A stretch of DNA of 8,829 bases from an uncultured Eubacteriales bacterium (GTDB lineage Bacteria > Bacillota > Clostridia > Monoglobales > Monoglobaceae): assembly GCA_900542675.1 (NCBI GenBank), contig UQOT01000083.1, positions 1-8,829 on the forward strand. Direction: 5' to 3'. The notes below the pieces were generated by a model, which was given only the letters and a program-made list of their open reading frames with translations, did no database searches and was not told the origin of the DNA. The stretch's first letter is position 1. Each line of letters starts with the position of its first letter. Positions 6,254-8,829 of this stretch are shown here, piece after piece. Both the position numbers and the translations under genes were made by a program.

Positions 6254-6655
6254 ATGCCTTATGTACCCGTACCAAAGGACTTAACAAAGGTAAAAACAAA
6301 GGTTGCGTTTAATCTTACAAAACGTCAGCTTATATGCTTTGGCGGCGCGGCGGCGTTAGGCGTTCCCGTATATTTGCTTACACGAAAATTTTTAGGTAAT
6401 ACGGGCGCGGTTATGGCGCTTTTGGTGGTCGCGCTTCCGTTCTTTCTGTTAGCTATGTATGAAAAGAACGGTCAGTCGCTTGAAAAGGTGTTGAAAAACA
6501 TTTATATGACGCAGATTAAACGTCCGAAAATCCGCCCGTACAGGACGAACAATTTATATGCCGTTCTGGAACGGCAAAGTAAACTTGAAAAGGAGGTAAA
6601 TATTATTGTCAGTGAACAGACAGAAAAACAAAAAAATACCCATTCCAAAAGATAA
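6254..6655 (+). CDS. prgI: PrgI family protein (VirB3-like)
   Basis: This 133-residue membrane protein of the conjugation complex is the usual partner encoded just before the VirB4 ATPase in Gram-positive systems. It begins MPYVPVPKDLTKVKTKVAFN, the characteristic N terminus of the PrgI family. Two membrane segments follow, about residues 26-43 and 51-69. A basic cytoplasmic tail contains MTQIKRPKIRPYRTNN and a Lys/Glu-rich end. AGGAGG (6241-6246) begins right after the methyltransferase stop, seven bases before the ATG. Its last 50 bases are also the start of virB4 in another frame. In VirB terms it would anchor VirB4 at the membrane, an inference from VirB3/VirB4 pairs. Confidence 0.92.
   Translation: MPYVPVPKDLTKVKTKVAFNLTKRQLICFGGAAALGVPVYLLTRKFLGNTGAVMALLVVALPFFLLAMYEKNGQSLEKVLKNIYMTQIKRPKIRPYRTNNLYAVLERQSKLEKEVNIIVSEQTEKQKNTHSKR
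6591..6596 (+). promoter_or_regulatory. Ribosome binding site fixing the TTG start of virB4
   Basis: AGGAGG lies nine bases before the TTG at 6606, inside the prgI coding sequence. No ATG lies nearby in the virB4 frame, so this site decides the start. A GTG two codons downstream (6612) is the only close rival. Confidence 0.8.
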
Positions 6656-8829
6656 ACCGCTCTCGGCAAAACAGCGCAAGCAGATAGCCGAAGCGGTAAA
6701 AAAGGCAAAAATGCAGGGTAAAATCGCTATGAGCGCTCAGGACACTATACCGTATGTTGAAATGCGGCAGGACGGAATTTGTGTAGTTACAAAAGGCTTT
6801 TACACAAAAACTATCCGTTTTCTTGATATAAACTATCAGCTTGCGCGGAACGAGGACAAAAACACGATATTTGAAAACTACTGTAATTTCCTGAATTACT
6901 TTGATAAATCAATATCGGTTCAGCTCTCGTTTATCAATCAGACTATGAACATAGCCGATTTTGAAAAGAGTATAGACATTCCCCTGCAAAATGATAAGTT
7001 TGATGAAATCCGTCTTGAATATTCGCAAATGCTGAAAAATCAGCTTGCGCGCGGCAATAACGGGCTTGTAAAACACAAGTATATCACATTCGGTATTGAA
7101 GCCGATAATATTCAGGCGGCAAAGCAAAAGTTAGAGCGTATCGAAGCGAACGTACTTAACAATTTCAAAATTCTCGGTGTTCAAGCGTTCCCGCTTAACG
7201 GCATAGAGAGGTTAGAGCTTTTACATTCTTGCTTTAATCAGGGCAATAACGAAAGATTTATGTTTAATTGGAATTTGATACATAAAACAGGTCTTTCGTC
7301 AAAAGACTTTATTGCGCCGACATCGTTTAATTTCTCGGACGGCAGCCGTTTCCGTATGGGAAATAAAATCGGCGCCGTTTCGTATCTGCATATACTTGCG
7401 CCGGAGCTTACAGACCGTATGCTTGTAGATTTTCTTGATTTGCAAAATAACCTGTCTGTAAATATTCATATACGCAGTATAGACCAGACGGAAGCTATAA
7501 AGACGGTTAAGCGTAAGATTACCGACCTCGACAAAATGAAAATCGAGGAACAGAAAAAAGCCGTCCGTTCGGGTTACGATATGGATATAATTCCGTCAGA
7601 CCTTGCCACCTACGGCGGCGAAGCCAAAAAGCTGTTGGAGGAATTACAGAGCCGCAACGAAAGAATGTTCCTTGTAACGGTTCTGTTTATGGCGACGGCA
7701 GACAGCAGAAAAGAGCTTGACAATATAATGTTTGCGGCGCAGAGTATAGCGCAGCAGAATAATTGTCAGCTAAGAGTTTTGGACTATCAGCAGGAGTCGG
7801 GCTTAATGTCAAGCGTGCCGATAGGCATAAATCAGATTGACATACAGCGGAGTTTGACAACATCAAGCGCCGCTATTTTTGTACCATTTACTACGCAGGA
7901 GTTGTTTTCAGACAGCCCCGAAGCCCTTTATTGCGGACTTAACGCGCTGTCAAACAATATGATTATGGTTGACCGCAAGCAGCTTAAAAATCCGAACGGT
8001 CTTATACTCGGAACCCCCGGCAGCGGTAAATCATTTTCGGCAAAGCGTGAAATTACAAACGCTTTCCTTGCCACGCAGGACGATATATTTATATGCGATC
8101 CGGAAGCGGAGTACGCGCCGCTTGTAAACGCGCTGGGCGGTCAGATTATCAAGCTTTCGCCCACGTCAAAGGACTATGTAAATCCTATGGATATTAACCT
8201 TAACTATTCCGACGACGAAAACCCGCTTGCGTTAAAGAGTGATTTTATATTGTCATTGTGTGAGCTTATCATAGGCGGCAGAACAGGTCTTGAACCTGTT
8301 GAAAAAAGTATCATTGACCGCGCGCTCGGTAAGGTCTACGAGGGATATTTCAAAAATCCCGTACCTGAAAATATGCCGATACTCGGTGATTTATACAAAA
8401 TTATCCGTGAGCAAAACGACACGGAAGCCCACAGGATTGCGACGGCGCTTGAAATGTATGTTACGGGAACGCTTAACGTGTTCAATCACCGTACCAATGT
8501 TGATATTTCAAACCGCGTCGTATGCTTTGACATTAAGGAGCTCGGCAAGCAGTTAAAGAAAATCGGTATGCTTGTGGTACAAGACCAGATTTGGAACAGA
8601 GTTACCATTAACCGCAGCGAGCATAAATCCACGCGCTATTATGTTGACGAGTTTCATTTACTCTTAAAGGACGAGCAGACAGCGGCGTACAGCGTGGAAA
8701 TATGGAAACGCTTCCGTAAATGGGGCGGTATTCCAACAGGTATTACGCAGAACGTAAAGGACTTGCTTTCAAGCCCCGAAATTGAGAATATATTTGAGAA
8801 CAGCGATTACATCTATATGCTCAATCAGG
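6606..8829 (+). CDS. virB4: VirB4-type conjugation ATPase (TraE-like, 3' end outside window)
   Basis: This hexameric cytoplasmic ATPase powers substrate transfer and assembly of the conjugation channel. The open frame runs 741 codons to the window end; relatives are roughly 60-70 residues longer. The N terminus is Lys/Arg-rich (first 37 or so residues). A conserved N-terminal domain follows, with FYTKTIRFLDINYQL, NQLARGNNGLVKHKYITFG and KKAVRSGYDMDIIPSDLATYG. The ATPase domain has Walker A GTPGSGKS at residues 469-476 and DPEAEYAPLV after it. Walker B-type YYVDEFHLLL has Asp681-Glu682, and FRKWGGIPTGITQNVKDLL lies near the end. No stop or frameshift is visible. The start is TTG with a strong AGGAGG inside prgI, so the two genes overlap by 50 bases and are probably translationally coupled, matching their joint work at the membrane. 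Confidence 0.95.
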   Translation, partial: MSVNRQKNKKIPIPKDKPLSAKQRKQIAEAVKKAKMQGKIAMSAQDTIPYVEMRQDGICVVTKGFYTKTIRFLDINYQLARNEDKNTIFENYCNFLNYFDKSISVQLSFINQTMNIADFEKSIDIPLQNDKFDEIRLEYSQMLKNQLARGNNGLVKHKYITFGIEADNIQAAKQKLERIEANVLNNFKILGVQAFPLNGIERLELLHSCFNQGNNERFMFNWNLIHKTGLSSKDFIAPTSFNFSDGSRFRMGNKIGAVSYLHILAPELTDRMLVDFLDLQNNLSVNIHIRSIDQTEAIKTVKRKITDLDKMKIEEQKKAVRSGYDMDIIPSDLATYGGEAKKLLEELQSRNERMFLVTVLFMATADSRKELDNIMFAAQSIAQQNNCQLRVLDYQQESGLMSSVPIGINQIDIQRSLTTSSAAIFVPFTTQELFSDSPEALYCGLNALSNNMIMVDRKQLKNPNGLILGTPGSGKSFSAKREITNAFLATQDDIFICDPEAEYAPLVNALGGQIIKLSPTSKDYVNPMDINLNYSDDENPLALKSDFILSLCELIIGGRTGLEPVEKSIIDRALGKVYEGYFKNPVPENMPILGDLYKIIREQNDTEAHRIATALEMYVTGTLNVFNHRTNVDISNRVVCFDIKELGKQLKKIGMLVVQDQIWNRVTINRSEHKSTRYYVDEFHLLLKDEQTAAYSVEIWKRFRKWGGIPTGITQNVKDLLSSPEIENIFENSDYIYMLNQ

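Noticed and set aside
8290..8556. 88-residue plus-strand reading frame inside virB4
   Set aside because: It is out of frame with a strongly conserved VirB4 ATPase sequence that runs through the whole region without interruption.

Overview
The window is part of the conjugation (type IV secretion) module of an integrative and conjugative element of the Tn1549/CTn type found in Bacillota, most likely a gut Clostridia. The assignment rests on recognisable protein families and their order: VirD4-type coupling protein, Maff2-type small membrane protein, VirB6/TrbL-like channel protein, PrgI (VirB3-like) and VirB4 ATPase. All genes lie on the + strand, closely packed, with ATGA/TAATG overlaps and Shine-Dalgarno sites placed inside upstream genes, so this looks like one long operon. 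Both ends of the window are inside genes: virD4 lacks its start and virB4 lacks its end.

Layout. 1-858 is the 3' part of virD4 exon 1. 859-3372 is a complete-looking group II intron of the bacterial ML/IIA type. It carries its own reverse transcriptase/maturase/HNH protein (1378-3264) and has readable RNA landmarks: a GUGCG 5' end, an EBS1 hairpin matching IBS1, a delta-delta' pair, a 34-nt domain V, and a domain VI with a bulged branch-point A seven bases from an AU 3' end. 3373-3783 is virD4 exon 2; joining 858 to 3373 restores the family sequence at a codon boundary (...GNC|DTTLFLGG...). Next come the Maff2-like protein (3790-4005), the VirB6/TrbL-like protein (4005-4874), an unrecognised 134-residue protein (4893-5297), a DUF3849-like protein (5294-5701), an MT-A70 adenine methyltransferase (5698-6240), PrgI (6254-6655), and virB4, which starts at a TTG inside prgI and runs off the window (6606-8829).

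How the parts fit. VirD4 would bring the relaxase-bound DNA strand to the channel. VirB4 would power assembly and transport, PrgI and the VirB6-like protein would form inner-membrane parts, and the Maff2-like protein may be a pilin-like or structural subunit (inference). The three-gene block 4893-6240 is not core secretion machinery; its methyltransferase may modify element or host DNA. Because the intron sits inside virD4, the coupling protein can only be made full-length if the intron splices.

I see no CRISPR array, tRNA, rRNA, integrase, attachment site or convincing terminator. The most interesting object is the intron in virD4. It belongs to a known class, and I do not claim a wholly new system.
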